Below, piece by piece: positions 10,881-22,099 of a DNA stretch of 64,000 nucleotides; positions within the stretch are counted from its first letter, which is position 1; every line of letters starts with the position of its first letter. Both the position numbers and the translations under genes were made by a program. Origin of the DNA: Macrotrachela quadricornifera (lineage: Eukaryota; Rotifera; Eurotatoria; Philodinida; Philodinidae). Below the pieces are notes generated by a model. The model was not told where the DNA came from and ran no database searches. It saw only the letters and a list, made by a program, of their open reading frames with translations. The stretch is taken from positions 612,327-676,326 of the forward strand of contig JAJEKB010020939.1 in NCBI GenBank assembly GCA_022393335.1, read 5' to 3'.

Positions 10881-13848
10881 GCGGCGGAAGTTATTCCAGA
10901 TAAGCCATTCAAAAATCTTATCAAACGTGAGGGTGAAATATCACTCAGATAGTGCTGTAATTGCTAACATTACCAAACTTTCCACGGTGCTCTTCTGGAT
11001 CTAGAGATAGTTTTAGAGAGTGCTGTCACCATTTACAGGAATAGGGAAGGAGTGTCTGTATGAAATTTGCGTCAACTTTCCGGAATTTAAGTGAATTTGT
11101 TATGATTCTAAATTTAATCATTTCCTATCGATAATTCTTTGGCCTAAATGTGAAAACCGAAGGCTTCGAATCCATATATATGGAGAAGAATATGTATCTG
11201 TTTATCTGTTTGTCTGTTCGCTATGCATTTGGACACGGTACGGGCAAATGTAAAGAAATTTTGCACAGAATACCCTTTCAATCAGAAGAAAGTCATAAAT
11301 AGTTTTCGATCCAAAATTTTTACCTTAGGGAATGTTTGCTCCCTCCTATTGTTAGATTTAATACAGTAAAAGTCTATTCCAAGGAATTTGTGCATATGAT
11401 TGTTTCCTCAATAGTTCAAGAGCAAAAATATATAAAAACCCACGCCTTTTGCTATTGCACACAGAACATTTATAGAATACTCGAAAAAGACGAACAAAAT
11501 GTGTAAAATAAAGATCAACTATATGAATGAAAAAGGCAACAAGTGAGATAAAACTCCATTTCTCATAACTCATAATGTATATATAAAAAGAAGAAATTGT
11601 GTCTTTTTTTATACATTCGGACACCGCACGAGATAACGGTGCCAAGCTTTTCTTAATATACTCTTAGGTCCCGAGGAGGATCAAGAAGGAGTAAGGATAA
11701 CGGACGGGAGGATTGAGGTGAGATTTCACACAGGTTATGATACGTTACAATTTTTACGAATTTTTTTGAAGCTTTAGAGCATCTGCTGCCATTATTAGAA
11801 TATCCACCTCTCGCTGTCACTTTTTTGCATTGGAAGTTAGTATAAAGTTTGGCAATACCCATGAATTAAGTGAAAGACACTCGCACTCCACACTATTTGC
11901 TGAGTTACCCGATTTAATAATGGTCGTAAGTGTATGCATGGCGGGACATGTAGTAATAATAGATGAGAAGTTCACAAGCAGGCCCTCTATATATCTTCTG
12001 TCGTTTTCTGACATGCTATATTTTCAGCATGGGGATTTCTCTAGTAATGTCGGGGACTACCGCTAGTATATTTATATTATTATTCACATAAACACAAGCA
12101 TATTTTTGACTGTTATACTTAATGATTGATTTTCTTTTTCTTCAACATTTTTCTCTTATTCGTCTCGAACAGATTAATTTGAATGGAAGAAAAGAAAGAG
12201 AAAAACATCGATACTATGTTTTATTCAACATGTGTTTATGGAATTTTTCGTCTTCTATTTCATATCTATCTGCATTCATTCTTCAACTACTCCTGAGAAT
12301 AAATTAGGTCAACACCATTAGTCAAAGAAAGCAAATTAAATGGAAATCAATCAAATATCTATTAAAAATTTTATTTTTTAGATGAAAACCAACATAATTT
12401 CTATCAGATGAAAATAGAAAGGTTTCTCAAATAAAAAAAAAAATGTCGAACTTTTAAATGACTTCTTTCTCTTATGATGTTGATTTTAATAATTCAACTT
12501 TTTAATTGATATTACTGAATAATATCAATTATCAATCTCTAGTAAAAGCATGTGCAGGTGTTGAGGATTTTTTGTTTGAATTAAGTCATCACGTCTAAGT
12601 GTAATGCACGTGATATATTTGAATTTCCTTTGTTGATTGTCTTCTGCATTTAAGTATAACCGATATGGTTGCTTTTGCCAAACCAACCTATTCAAATGTA
12701 GATTCAAACTAGTTTTAAGACCACTCCTTTTGTACATTAGTTTTACGACTATACATGAATACATATTCTTCTGTAGTTGCATTATAACCATATATGTTAA
12801 AAGTGCATTGTCATGGATAATCAAAGTCATTAATATTCAATGCTTTTTGGGTTCAATTTGATAATTCAACGAATATATTTATATTCATATTTTATTCGTT
12901 GTAATTGTTTTTATTGTTCTCGAAGATGTTACCCATGTGTTCCATTGCGATCAAGCTGTGGCGCAATTGTCAAAAAAGTGGTGGCATGGGTAATGATTCT
13001 AAAAAGAATAAAAAACGAACGGAGTTCGTTAGTTATATTAAGATGATATAGACATCGATATAAATACAATCTTAAGTAAACAAGCATAATTTAACAGAAA
13101 AGAAGGAAGAGAAAATACAATAATCACATTTTACATAACTCTATATAAAAGAAAAGTAATAGAAAACTTATACTATATCCCATGTAAAACAAAAAAGTAC
13201 GAAAAAGCGACTGTTAAGTATTGTCAAAAGTAGGTTTTAAACAGGAAATAGTATTTACAAGTGAACTCTTTTAAGAGGAGGTCCGTGAAAACACCGCTCA
13301 ATACGATAATCGTGGGTATATGGCAAACTTTAAAAACACGATTTGGTTTTACAAGATGAAAGATTATGTTTGAAAACCTACAAATCTAAAATTTCAGCTC
13401 ATTCTCATTAATTCTTGAAGAGTTATAAAGATAATACTGTGATGTGTTCCCATCATATTGAGTCAAAATATTGAAATTTTTATTTTAGTGGTATTTCGTT
13501 AATTTCTCGTCCAACACTTATACATAATATTTATTGTAATATCTCAAAAGATAGAGAATTTTTCGCTCTATCAAATGCAGTCAATGTTCCTAATAAGAAC
13601 AACACTTTTGAAGATTGGAGTAATCCCTTTGCTAAAAAGTCATTTTTTATGATAAAAATTGTTTTTATATATATTTGAGTGCAGAAGTGTATGCTGCCAT
13701 CGAATGATGTAAAAATTATCCAATTATCTCGTAAACCAATGAAGTAACCCATGTAAAAAAAAAATTTTAAAAACCTGATTAAAATCGATTTTGTTCCGCT
13801 AAACTCAATTAAAATCAAATTTTTCCCTAAAAAACACAATAATCGGTT
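10881..13848. other. repeat-rich intergenic region
   Basis: About 3 kb without a supported gene. It holds diverged copies of the tatatatggagaagaat motif (about 11175 and 11578). The two copies are followed by similar words (catttggacacggtacggg at about 11226; cattcggacaccgcacgag at about 11613), so a dispersed repeat is likely. A candidate zinc-finger relic is listed separately. Other short frames have no recognisable content. Confidence 0.4.
12530..12760 (-). pseudogene. possible FLYWCH-type zinc-finger relic
   Basis: On the minus strand a frame contains L-V-W-Q-K, then R-L-Y-L-N, F-K-Y-I-T-C, I-Q-T-K-N and P-Q-H-L-H. The order (aromatic strand, C, then HxH) resembles a FLYWCH finger as found in MULE-associated proteins of bdelloids. 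The second cysteine of the finger is not clear and there is no start or flanking transposase. Weak call. Confidence 0.2.
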
Positions 13849-13852
13849 TTAA

Positions 13853-14095
13853 CCCTTTCAGTCCGGGGTTACTTTTTTAATAATTTTAATATAAAAATAA
13901 GTTTTTTCTCTTAATTTTTATGTAAAAAAGTCAAAGAAATTTTATTTTTTATAATTTTTCAAGGTATGAAAACTTTTGAAACATACATCGATACAAAGGC
14001 ATACATTACGTTCAGTACACTTATGTCTTGTTTTTTTAGCAATATTATGTGCTGTTAAGCTGCGTCCTATATATAGGACATCCGGACTCAAAGGG
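13853..14095. mobile_element. piggyBac-like MITE, copy 1 (TTAA target site)
   Basis: 243 bp bounded by TTAA at 13849-13852 and 14096-14099. Ends are CCCTTTCAGTCCGG and, reverse-complemented, CCCTTTGAGTCCGG: 14-bp terminal inverted repeats with one mismatch. TTAA duplication with CCCT-type ends is the piggyBac pattern. Near one end lies a subterminal palindrome (tcctatatatagga). No transposase, so non-autonomous. A relative is at 41617-41852. Confidence 0.8.
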
Positions 14096-14099
14096 TTAA

Positions 14100-16086
14100 T
14101 CGATTTCGAGGAACTCACATATGAAAATATGAGTGAAAGTTTTAAGTGGAAATTTTGCAGCTCCCCTCACTCCCTCTTTACAGACATCTTCATTACAGGC
14201 ACCCCTCCATTACGGACATTTCTTTCCATTACAAACAGGCACGATACCGAAATTGGTTCCTTTGTTTATGCAGCCGGATCCCAACTGTTCAAAGATATGT
14301 GAGTTCCACATTTTAGTCTCGAAGGGATTCTCACATAAAAAACAACATGAAAAATTTGATTTTAATTGATGTTTATGTGATGAAAAGACAGTTAAATGGT
14401 ACGATTTTAATAATTTTTTCATCACACAAAAATTGATTTCAATTTATTATTATATATTAATGAATTTTCATCCATTATCGACAATTAATCGATTTCAATC
14501 TGTTATTTTTTTTAACATATTCGGGGCGATGGGACCCATCGGCGGGCCCCACTATAGGATAGCCCAAAAGTTTCTTTAGCGCAGAAAAATTTGAATATCT
14601 CCGCCATATTTTGACTATAGGAACTGGTTTTTTCACCACTGATAAAGAAATATTCATAAATCATATCCGTAAGAGAAACATTAACAAAAGTTGTTTTGAA
14701 GTATTACAACTGCTATGAATAAAGAAATGAAACCTTTCACGAATTATGAAAAAACAACATTTATATTGCCGCGAATGTGTTAATATAAAATGCTCGGTTT
14801 TTGTGGTTTTCACAATGCTCTCTATGTTCGTAAGAGAAAATGTATTTTTCTTCATGTTTTTTGATGAAAACCTACATCTAAGGACATCATTAGAAATCTG
14901 GACAAAAGTTGAAGTTAGGAAACTCTTTGTACATTTAGTGCAGAAATACGCGTTTTGGAAACGTCTGAACTGGATCAGTAGAAATGTTTAGATAGATTTA
15001 CAGATCTTTTAATCGAAAAGTATACCTCTGAATCTCATTAGGTTTTCATCAAAAATAGTTTTCACAGTTTCATAAATATAGAATGTTTTTCGTACAATGA
15101 ACATTCGAAAACTGTATTTCGATAAATTCAATCATCTTACCATCAATTTAAACCTCTCATCATCAAATTAGTAAATTTCAAAATAATGTGCCCATAGCAT
15201 ATTTTAATTATTAACAGTTTGTTTCACAAATTACAAAAATCTTTCAAACTTACTTCGGCCAAAATACATCACTGTTTTTCAATCAATACCAATAACACCA
15301 ACAGCACTTACGATAAAAAAATAGATGAAATAATGTTCTTTTTCCTTTTTTGTGTACTCAAAAAGTGAGTACACATATAGAATCGGTCAGTGTGTCCGGC
15401 CGTTTACACGATAACTCTTCACAATTACATTTGATTGAGCTGAAATTTTGTGCACACAATTGTCTCATCAATATCTCGGTCGAGTTCGAAGATGAGAAAG
15501 ATCCGTCAAGAAATGACTGAGCTATCGAAAAAATTGTCATTATCCAGCAGACCATCCCTGAGGGGGGGTACAGGGATTTTTTCAAAAAAAATTTTTTTCT
15601 CAGAATTATTCCTAACATATATAAATCGACTCAGTTTTTAACGCTGATTCCGAATATGATATTAGTTTTGAAGCAAATTGTAGCATTCTAACAAAATATC
15701 GCCTGAAAAGGGTCTCAAAATGCACAAAAACTGCATCCAGAAACCAGATTGCCCAAATATGTCTCAGATGATCAGTAGTTTTGAGGTTCCTCAAATGCCT
15801 GGTTTTGTAGCTAGTCAAAAAGACTATCGAAAGGTAAAAACCCGACGTCATTAGCTATTATTACTGGTGATTTATTAGGAAAATACTGATGTCTGTATCT
15901 ATCATATATCGCTTATAGATTCATGAGGTTGCTTACGATTGTAATCCCACTAGATACAAACGCAAATCCATTCAAAAATAACTCTTCTTACCCAGTTTTT
16001 CAAGCTAAACACGAATCTGAACTCTTTTTCTGTGATTTCTAAAGATATCACTCTGACAGCAGAGTCAGCGGCCACCAGATGAGATA
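14100..16086. other. intergenic region, no gene recognised
   Basis: Contains a small GC-rich palindrome (cgatgggacccatcg, about 14527-14541) and a 25-nt hairpin at 15351-15375 with perfect 10-bp arms (tgtgtactca / tgagtacaca). The latter resembles the end of a dispersed repeat whose other end was not found. Short frames here show no family signal. Confidence 0.4.
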
Positions 16087-16285
16087 TACCCGCCATCCAG
16101 AAATTGGAAATTCAGGGAATTCAAGGAATTCAGGTGGAATTCAGTGTCTGAAGCTCCCACATTTAGATTTTATATGTCAGTCTTCGTAGCACCCTCAGTT
16201 GGTTTGTGCCTAACAGTGTTTCAAGCACCCTCATTGTAGAATTTCTTAAATTGCTATTGAATTTCCAATTTTTGGATGGTGGGTA
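16087..16285. mobile_element. candidate MITE with 28-bp inverted ends
   Basis: The left end (taccc-gccatccagaaattg...) and the reverse complement of the right end (taccc-accatccaaaaattg...) match over about 28 bp with three differences. Immediately inside the left end is a short tandem of the word ggaattcagg (about 16108-16143). Both ends are next to TA, compatible with a Tc1/mariner-type target. About 199 bp, no coding capacity. Confidence 0.4.
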
Positions 16286-17367
16286 CTGCTGCAAGGAATG
16301 TATCTTCATAAGATCTATGTCCTATAAAAAAAAAGTAAATACAAAACCTAGTGCACCATGTAAAAAATTTCAAAATACCACTTCTCAGAGTATGCCATTT
16401 CGTTGAATTTACACAGTTTTTGGCTTATATCACTTTTTTATCTCATAACTTACTCACTTGGGTGTAGTGAATTGATAGATTAAACTGTTTTCTATCTAAT
16501 TGAAACCCTCTTTAGCCCAAAAGGACAAATCTTTCAAGAAACAAGGTTAAAATGCCCAGCAAGCACTCTAAATAGTTAATTTTTATTCTATAAGAAGATC
16601 GATATATTGCCGTTCTCGTCAGAAACTTTTCTATCAGAGTCGCATAAAATCCCCGTTTGTTATATACCATTCGATACAGAATTTTACAAGCTGTAAAATA
16701 GTATATAATATATAGATAAATAAGAAGCGTAAGTTACCTATACGGCAAATATAACTATGCGGGAAGTGGCTCGAATGTTGTCAACAATCTCGTTAACCAA
16801 AAATTAGGGACCTATTTTCTGATCACAGATATGTTGCTTCGAGGTTTGCTGGGTACGAGAACTCGAATTTGTACTCCATTATCGCCATGACTGAATGGTT
16901 ACGCTGTTCGACACATACCCACAAGGTACCGTGTTCAAACCTCGGTGCCACCAGATATTAAATCATCTTGGACAAGTCACTAATGGCTGCTTGTCTCAGA
17001 TCACTTATTCGATAACATGCTGATTACATTGTCGACATACCATATGGCTCCTGTAGCTAGTATGTGGTTAGTCAGTGTGTATGGGAAGCTCAAGTAATTG
17101 AGCGAGAGGAACTCTGCTTCAGGCCAGCCTTCTGTCCAGAGTTGCAGCTAGTTATAATTGTAGAAAAAATATCGAGCTTATAAAACTGTCCTTGGACAGC
17201 ACCCTATACTGAAAGGTAGCCGATAGGTAAGGGCATTCTTCTTCTTCTTGTGTAATCCATTTGCCTCGAAATCCCATTGATTGAACAATAACCAATAAAA
17301 AGCGACTTATGAGAAAATGGTTGTCTTAGGGTAAATGAAGTCGTCGAGTTCAAGTATGACCTATATT
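16286..17367. other. intergenic region with transposon debris
   Basis: No protein-coding signal. Apart from the tRNA-like stretch at 16881-16953, nothing recognisable was found. Confidence 0.4.
16881..16953 (+). other. tRNA-derived sequence (pseudo-tRNA or SINE head)
   Basis: An A-box-like word (tgactgaatggtta) and a B-box-like word (gtgttcaaacc) are spaced exactly as positions 8 and 52-62 of a tRNA, and the T arm can form four of five pairs around a TTCAAAC loop. The stretch ends ccacca at 16948-16953. The acceptor and D stems do not pair well, so this is not a working tRNA; a decayed tRNA gene or the RNA polymerase III promoter of a SINE fits. Confidence 0.4.
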
Positions 17368-17559
17368 TAGTGGCGTAACCAGGACATTTTTACAGAGGAA
17401 GCACAGAGGGGAGGGGGAGCCAAGCTAGCAGAAAAAAATTTTTACAGGCGGGCAACAACTGGTTTTGGACTGGGTAAGAGACATTTACAGGAGGAGCAAA
17501 ACCGTTTGCAGAGGGAGCATTGCACCCCTATGCCCCGCCTCCCAGTGGTGACGCCACTA
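17368..17559. mobile_element. hAT-like MITE
   Basis: 192 bp with inverted ends: left tagtggcgtaaccagg, right (reverse complement) tagtggcgtcacca, 13 of 14 bp matching. TAGTGGCGTAACCAGG-type ends are common in hAT MITEs. The 8 bp outside each end agree at 5 positions, as for an eroded 8-bp target duplication. The interior is G-rich with gggagg words and has no reading frame. Confidence 0.55.
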
Positions 17560-18213
17560 GCCGTATTCGATCCCAAATCCTTTCGGATGAGCAACAGTCA
17601 ACGGAAGTCGTACTCATAAAAAGGATTTCGCATGATAATTTTGGTGTTCAGACATTCTAGGATGACTCATCTGTCTCGTGCACTTTTTGTAGTACACATA
17701 ACTTTCGGATAAAATCCGAAGTTTCCACATTTATTTTGTTGCCATAACAAGTCTCGATGTCTAAACATCAAGCAAATAAAAGGGCAGACAGAGAAAAGGT
17801 TTGTGGAAAGAATCGATGAAAAGTAAATAGTGAGTTATGTTGTTCTTTCGAAAATTATTCGGCGACAGCATCTAGCTCACTTATTGACACAACAGTAATT
17901 GGGCAGAAAAAAAGCAAAAAAAGTTGAAAAGAATAATCATACGATAAAATACATTTTAAGCTTCTTTATCCGATTCTTCGAACGTTGTCAACGAATACTT
18001 TGTTGATTTGTTCTATGCTTTCTGACAATATTTTCACTGAAAAATAGGTGGAGTTTCTTCTTGAGTGTCAGCAAAAAAAAATTTGTGTGGCAAAGAAATC
18101 GAGACAAACTGAGACATCGACTATATAACTAAATGATGTGAATTCTCTTTGTCTAAACAACTATCAACTACATATAGTTTTACATTGGTGATTAACGAAT
18201 TATTCAACCCAAT
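17560..18213. other. upstream region of the ART-TPR gene
   Basis: No gene. A TATA-like word (tatataa, 18123-18129) lies about 90 bp before the start codon at 18214 and may belong to its promoter. Confidence 0.3.
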
Positions 18214-21200
18214 ATGAGTGCACAAAAATCAAAAGAAGACATAGCTACAACAGCAACAGGCGATATTATTAGTCTCCGTAAACGGATTGTTCAGAATTAT
18301 TTACTGATATGGCTCGATAATAGTATTGATCAATCAAAAGAAGATTATCAAAATACATTGACACAATTAAAAAACATTATGAACGACGTTAATACATTTA
18401 CTGAAAGAGATAAATGCATCGATTTTCTTACTGAACTCAATGATATCAGAGCCTTCCTAATAATAGAGGGTACAGTTGGTCAACAAATATTATCTCTTAT
18501 CCATGATATTCCTCAGCTTGATAGCGTTTACGTATCCTCTAGCAATAAAACTTTACATGAGCAATGGGTAAAAAAATGGATTAAGGTTAAAGGTGTACAT
18601 ACATCAATTACACCTATTAGTGAAGCATTGCAAATAGCTGCAAAACAATGTAATCAAGACTTCATTTCTATGAGTTTTATCCCGATAAAAAAAGGGAATT
18701 TTGACCAAGATTTAAATCAACTGGAGCCAACTTTTATGTACACTCAAATACTCAAGGATATTCTTCTTAAAATGGAATATGACGAACAATCCATAAAGGA
18801 CTTCACTACTTATTGCCTCAAAGGTGATTACGGATCATCAATCAATACTACTTTATTCGAAAACGAATATCATGTCCATTCACCAATCTGGTGGTATACT
18901 TCCCCATCGTTCATCTATTCCATGCTCAATAGTGCTTTACGTATGCTAGATACGAACATTATCGTTAATATGGGCTTTTTTATTCGTGACCTTCATCATC
19001 ATATCACTCAACTACACCAACAACAGGTTAAGGGGTTCAAAGACAAGTCATTCACAGTTTACCGAGGACAAGGTCTATCGACTCAAGATTTTGAGAAACT
19101 TTCTAAAACAAAAGGCGGACTTATATCTTTTAACAACTTCTTATCCACCAGTACTAAACGAGAGATTTCTCTGGAATTCTCCGAAATTGCTTTAACAATA
19201 ACCGACAATGTCGGCATTCTTTTTCAGATGTCTATTGACGCTTCAATCTCATCAGTTCCTTTTGCTACCATCCAAGAAGTTAGTCACTTCGAGACGGAAG
19301 AAGAAATTCTCTTCTCTATGCACACCGTCTTCCGCATTGGTGAAATTACACAAATCCAGGAAAACAAGCCACTTTATCAAGTGGAACTTACATTTACATC
19401 AGATGATGATCAACAACTTCGAATACTCACGAAATACATACAAGAAAATGCAAGTGGGACAGGATGGGAAGGAATAGGTAACTTGCTACTTCACTTGAAA
19501 ACGTTCGATAGAGTTGAAGAACTCTACACATTATTACTCAAACAGACATCCGATACGAGTTATAAAGCATATTGCTATAATCAACTTGGCCTTGTTAAAT
19601 CTGATCAAGGTGAGTATGACAAGGCCGTCTGGTACTATGAGAGAGGACTTGAAATATATCAAATAACTCTTCCTGCTAATCATCCTTCATTGGCTACTTC
19701 TTACAACAATATCGCTAGAGTGTATGACAACATGGGAGAGTATTCGAAAGCAATTTCATTTAACGAAAAAGCACTTGAAATCTATCGAAAAACTCTTCCT
19801 GCAAATCATCCTAATTTGGCTACTTCTTACAACAATATCTCTGGGGTGTATCACAACATGGGAGAGTATTCGAAAGCAATTTCATTTAACGAAAAAGCAC
19901 TTGAAATCTATCGAAAAACTCTTCCTGCAAATCATCCTAATTTGGCTACTTCCTACAACAATATCGCTAGAATGTATGACAACATGGGAGAGTATTCGAA
20001 AGCACTTTCGTTTTACGAAAAATCACTTGCAATCTATCGAAAAACTCTTCCTGCAAATCATCCTGATTTTGCTCATTCCTACAACAACATCGGCCTAGCG
20101 TATTATAGCATGGGAGAGTATTCGAAAGCACTTTCGTTTTACGAAAAATCACTTGAAATCTGTCAAAAAACTCTTCCTGCAAATCATCCTAATTTGGCTA
20201 CTTCCTACAACAACATCGGTTTTGTGTATGACAACATGGGAGAATATTCGAAAGCACTTCTGTTTTACAAAAAGGCACTTGAAATCTATCAAAAAACTCT
20301 TTCTGCAAATCATCCTGATTTGGCTACTTCCTACAACAACATCGGTCAAGTGTGTTACAATATGGGACAGTATTCGAAAGCACTTTCCTTTTACGAAAAA
20401 GCATTTGAAATTTGTCAAAAAACTCTTCCTGCAAATCATCCTTCATTGGCTACTTCCTACAACAAAATCGGTCAAGTGTGTTACAACATGGGAGAGTATT
20501 CGAAAACACTTTCGTTTTACGAAAAATCACTTGCAATCTATCGAAAAACTCTTCCTGCAAATCATCCTTTATTGGCTACTTCCTACAACAATATCGCTGG
20601 GGTGTATTACAACATGGGAGAGTATTCGAAAGCAATTTCGTTTAACGAAAAAGTACTTGAAATCTATCGAAAAACTCTTCCTGCAAATCATCCTTTATTG
20701 GCTACTTCCTACAACAATATCGCTGGGGTATATTACGACATGGGAGAGTATTCGAAAGCAATTTCGTTTAACGAAAAAGCACTTGAAATCTATCGAAAAA
20801 CTCTTCCTGCAAATCATCCTTCATTGGCTACTTCCTACAACAATATCGCTGGGGTGTATTACAACATGGGAGAGTATTCGAAAGCAATTTCGTTTAACGA
20901 AAAATCACTTGAAATCTGTCAAAAAACTCTTCCTGCAAATCATCCTGATTTGGCTATTTCTTACAACAATATCGCTGGGGTGTATGACAACATGAGAGAG
21001 TATTCGAAAGCACTTTCGTTTTACGAAAAATCACTTGAAATTTTTCAAAAAACTTTTCCTGCAAATCATCCTAATTTGGCTACTTCTTACAACAATATCG
21101 CTAGAGTGTATGACAACATGGGAGAGTATTCGAAAGCAATTTCATATAACGAAAAAGCACTTGAAATTTATCGAAAAACTCTTCCTGCAAATCATCCTTT

Positions 21201-21483
21201 ATTGGCTACTTCTTACAACAACATCGGTCAAGTGTATTACAACATGGGAGAGTATTCGAAAGCACTTTCGTTTAACGAAAAAGCACTTGAAATTCGTAAA
21301 AAAACTCTTCCTGCAAATCATCCTAATTTGGCTACTTCTTACAACAATATCGCTAGAGTGTATTACAACATGGGAGAGTATTCGAAAGCACTTTCGTTTA
21401 ACGAAAAAGCACTTGGAATTCGTAAAAAAACTCTTCCTGCAAATCATCCTGATTTTGCTCATTCCTACAACAGCATTGCTTAG
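18214..21483 (+). CDS. ADP-ribosyltransferase-TPR protein 1 (ART-KLC-like)
   Basis: Intronless, 1089 residues. Residues 25-130 form an N-terminal domain with L-I-W-L-D and later I-P-Q-L-D-S-V-Y; the same domain starts the ART-TPR gene at 29293-31623. Residues about 200-385 are an arginine-type ART (NAD:arginine ADP-ribosyltransferase) fold with the R-S-E motif: R284 in V-Y-R-G, S311-T-S in F-L-S-T-S-T, and E362-E-E364 (ExE) before I-L-F. All three elements are intact, so activity is plausible. From residue 452 there are 15 full 42-residue kinesin-light-chain-type TPRs, each with N-N-I, M-G-E-Y-S-K and P-A-N-H-P, plus the start of a sixteenth, cut by TAG at 21481. TPRs bind protein partners; ART would modify them. 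No signal peptide, so probably cytosolic. Confidence 0.85.
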   Translation: MSAQKSKEDIATTATGDIISLRKRIVQNYLLIWLDNSIDQSKEDYQNTLTQLKNIMNDVNTFTERDKCIDFLTELNDIRAFLIIEGTVGQQILSLIHDIPQLDSVYVSSSNKTLHEQWVKKWIKVKGVHTSITPISEALQIAAKQCNQDFISMSFIPIKKGNFDQDLNQLEPTFMYTQILKDILLKMEYDEQSIKDFTTYCLKGDYGSSINTTLFENEYHVHSPIWWYTSPSFIYSMLNSALRMLDTNIIVNMGFFIRDLHHHITQLHQQQVKGFKDKSFTVYRGQGLSTQDFEKLSKTKGGLISFNNFLSTSTKREISLEFSEIALTITDNVGILFQMSIDASISSVPFATIQEVSHFETEEEILFSMHTVFRIGEITQIQENKPLYQVELTFTSDDDQQLRILTKYIQENASGTGWEGIGNLLLHLKTFDRVEELYTLLLKQTSDTSYKAYCYNQLGLVKSDQGEYDKAVWYYERGLEIYQITLPANHPSLATSYNNIARVYDNMGEYSKAISFNEKALEIYRKTLPANHPNLATSYNNISGVYHNMGEYSKAISFNEKALEIYRKTLPANHPNLATSYNNIARMYDNMGEYSKALSFYEKSLAIYRKTLPANHPDFAHSYNNIGLAYYSMGEYSKALSFYEKSLEICQKTLPANHPNLATSYNNIGFVYDNMGEYSKALLFYKKALEIYQKTLSANHPDLATSYNNIGQVCYNMGQYSKALSFYEKAFEICQKTLPANHPSLATSYNKIGQVCYNMGEYSKTLSFYEKSLAIYRKTLPANHPLLATSYNNIAGVYYNMGEYSKAISFNEKVLEIYRKTLPANHPLLATSYNNIAGVYYDMGEYSKAISFNEKALEIYRKTLPANHPSLATSYNNIAGVYYNMGEYSKAISFNEKSLEICQKTLPANHPDLAISYNNIAGVYDNMREYSKALSFYEKSLEIFQKTFPANHPNLATSYNNIARVYDNMGEYSKAISYNEKALEIYRKTLPANHPLLATSYNNIGQVYYNMGEYSKALSFNEKALEIRKKTLPANHPNLATSYNNIARVYYNMGEYSKALSFNEKALGIRKKTLPANHPDFAHSYNSIA
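19567..21480 (+). repeat. 126-bp tandem repeat array encoding TPRs
   Basis: Fifteen complete 126-bp units (19567-21456) and 24 bp of a sixteenth. Units differ by few bases, including at synonymous sites, so the array has been homogenised by recent unequal exchange or conversion. The first unit (Q-L-G-L-V-K-S-D-Q-G) is the most diverged. Unit variants form runs (for example units 9-11 share I-A-G-V-Y-Y), which points to multi-unit duplications. Confidence 0.9.
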
Positions 21484-21618
21484 GTGTATAGAAGTATGGG
21501 CAACTACTCGAAGGCGCTATCATTGCATGAACGTGTTCTTAAAATTTTTCAAAGTTTATTACTTTCGAAGAGTCGCTATGTTGAAAGTGTGCGAGAGAGT
21601 ATAAAATGTGAAAACTAA
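21484..21618 (+). pseudogene. in-frame continuation of ART-TPR 1 after a stop codon
   Basis: Directly after TAG (21481-21483) the same frame stays open for 44 codons and completes the sixteenth TPR (V-Y-R-S-M-G-N-Y-S-K-A-L-S-L) before a basic tail and TAA. This is the original C-terminus separated by one nonsense codon, or reached only by readthrough. A poly(A) hexamer follows at 21641-21646. Confidence 0.7.
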
Positions 21619-21640
21619 ATTGTGAAATATTATTCGGGAA

Positions 21641-21646
21641 ATAAAG
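21641..21646 (+). terminator. polyadenylation signal of ART-TPR 1
   Basis: AATAAA 158 bp after the TAG stop and 23 bp after the downstream TAA. The position fits the older, longer reading frame better. Confidence 0.4.
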
Positions 21647-21759
21647 AAAAATTGCTTTCACTTCATTGGATTGCAGAATATTTGTTCTTGTTTCTGCGCG
21701 CAGGTACAGAGAAACTCACTGTGATAATCAAAACACAAGGGATACAGCCGATTGGTATG

Positions 21760-21992
21760 ACAATACATCTATATATAAGATGTCCCATAAGTTTTGAAGC
21801 GCGAAAAGATCGCTATCTTTTCCCATTAGAATCACTCTCTAAATTATATGTTTTGATATAAGTTTGAAGTATCTTTGACAAGCTTTCAGATGACATACTT
21901 TTGATTTGCCTGCTATATTGTATTAGTGACAATATCAGTATGACATTTTAATGATATATTTTTCGGAATCGATCAATATGATTTTATTCTAA
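21760..21992 (+). repeat. left terminal inverted repeat
   Basis: Begins gacaatacat and TGTCCCATAAG, and runs through ...tatattgtattagt... and ...tttttcggaatcgatcaatat. Each block has its reverse complement in 27727-27961. Confidence 0.75.
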
Positions 21993-22099
21993 AACTTTTT
22001 TGATGACACATTGTGCATATGTTGCAAAATGACAACTTAGCATATACTTCAGCTAGTTCTCTTATTCTTTCATGGCATGTTCATTACGAATTTCGAATT

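Noticed and set aside
9780..11600. Recurrent tatatatgaagaagaatgtg motif as a regulatory site
   Set aside because: Copies differ and sit in repeat debris, not at consistent distances from genes; a dispersed repeat is the simpler view.
13976..14302. 108-codon plus-strand frame
   Set aside because: It crosses the right border of a MITE and continues into unrelated DNA, so it is chimeric.
19724..21604. Long repetitive frames in other phases across the TPR array (for example 20153-20995, 21035-21604)
   Set aside because: They are out-of-frame readings of the 126-bp repeat; the repeat length is a multiple of three so every phase stays open.
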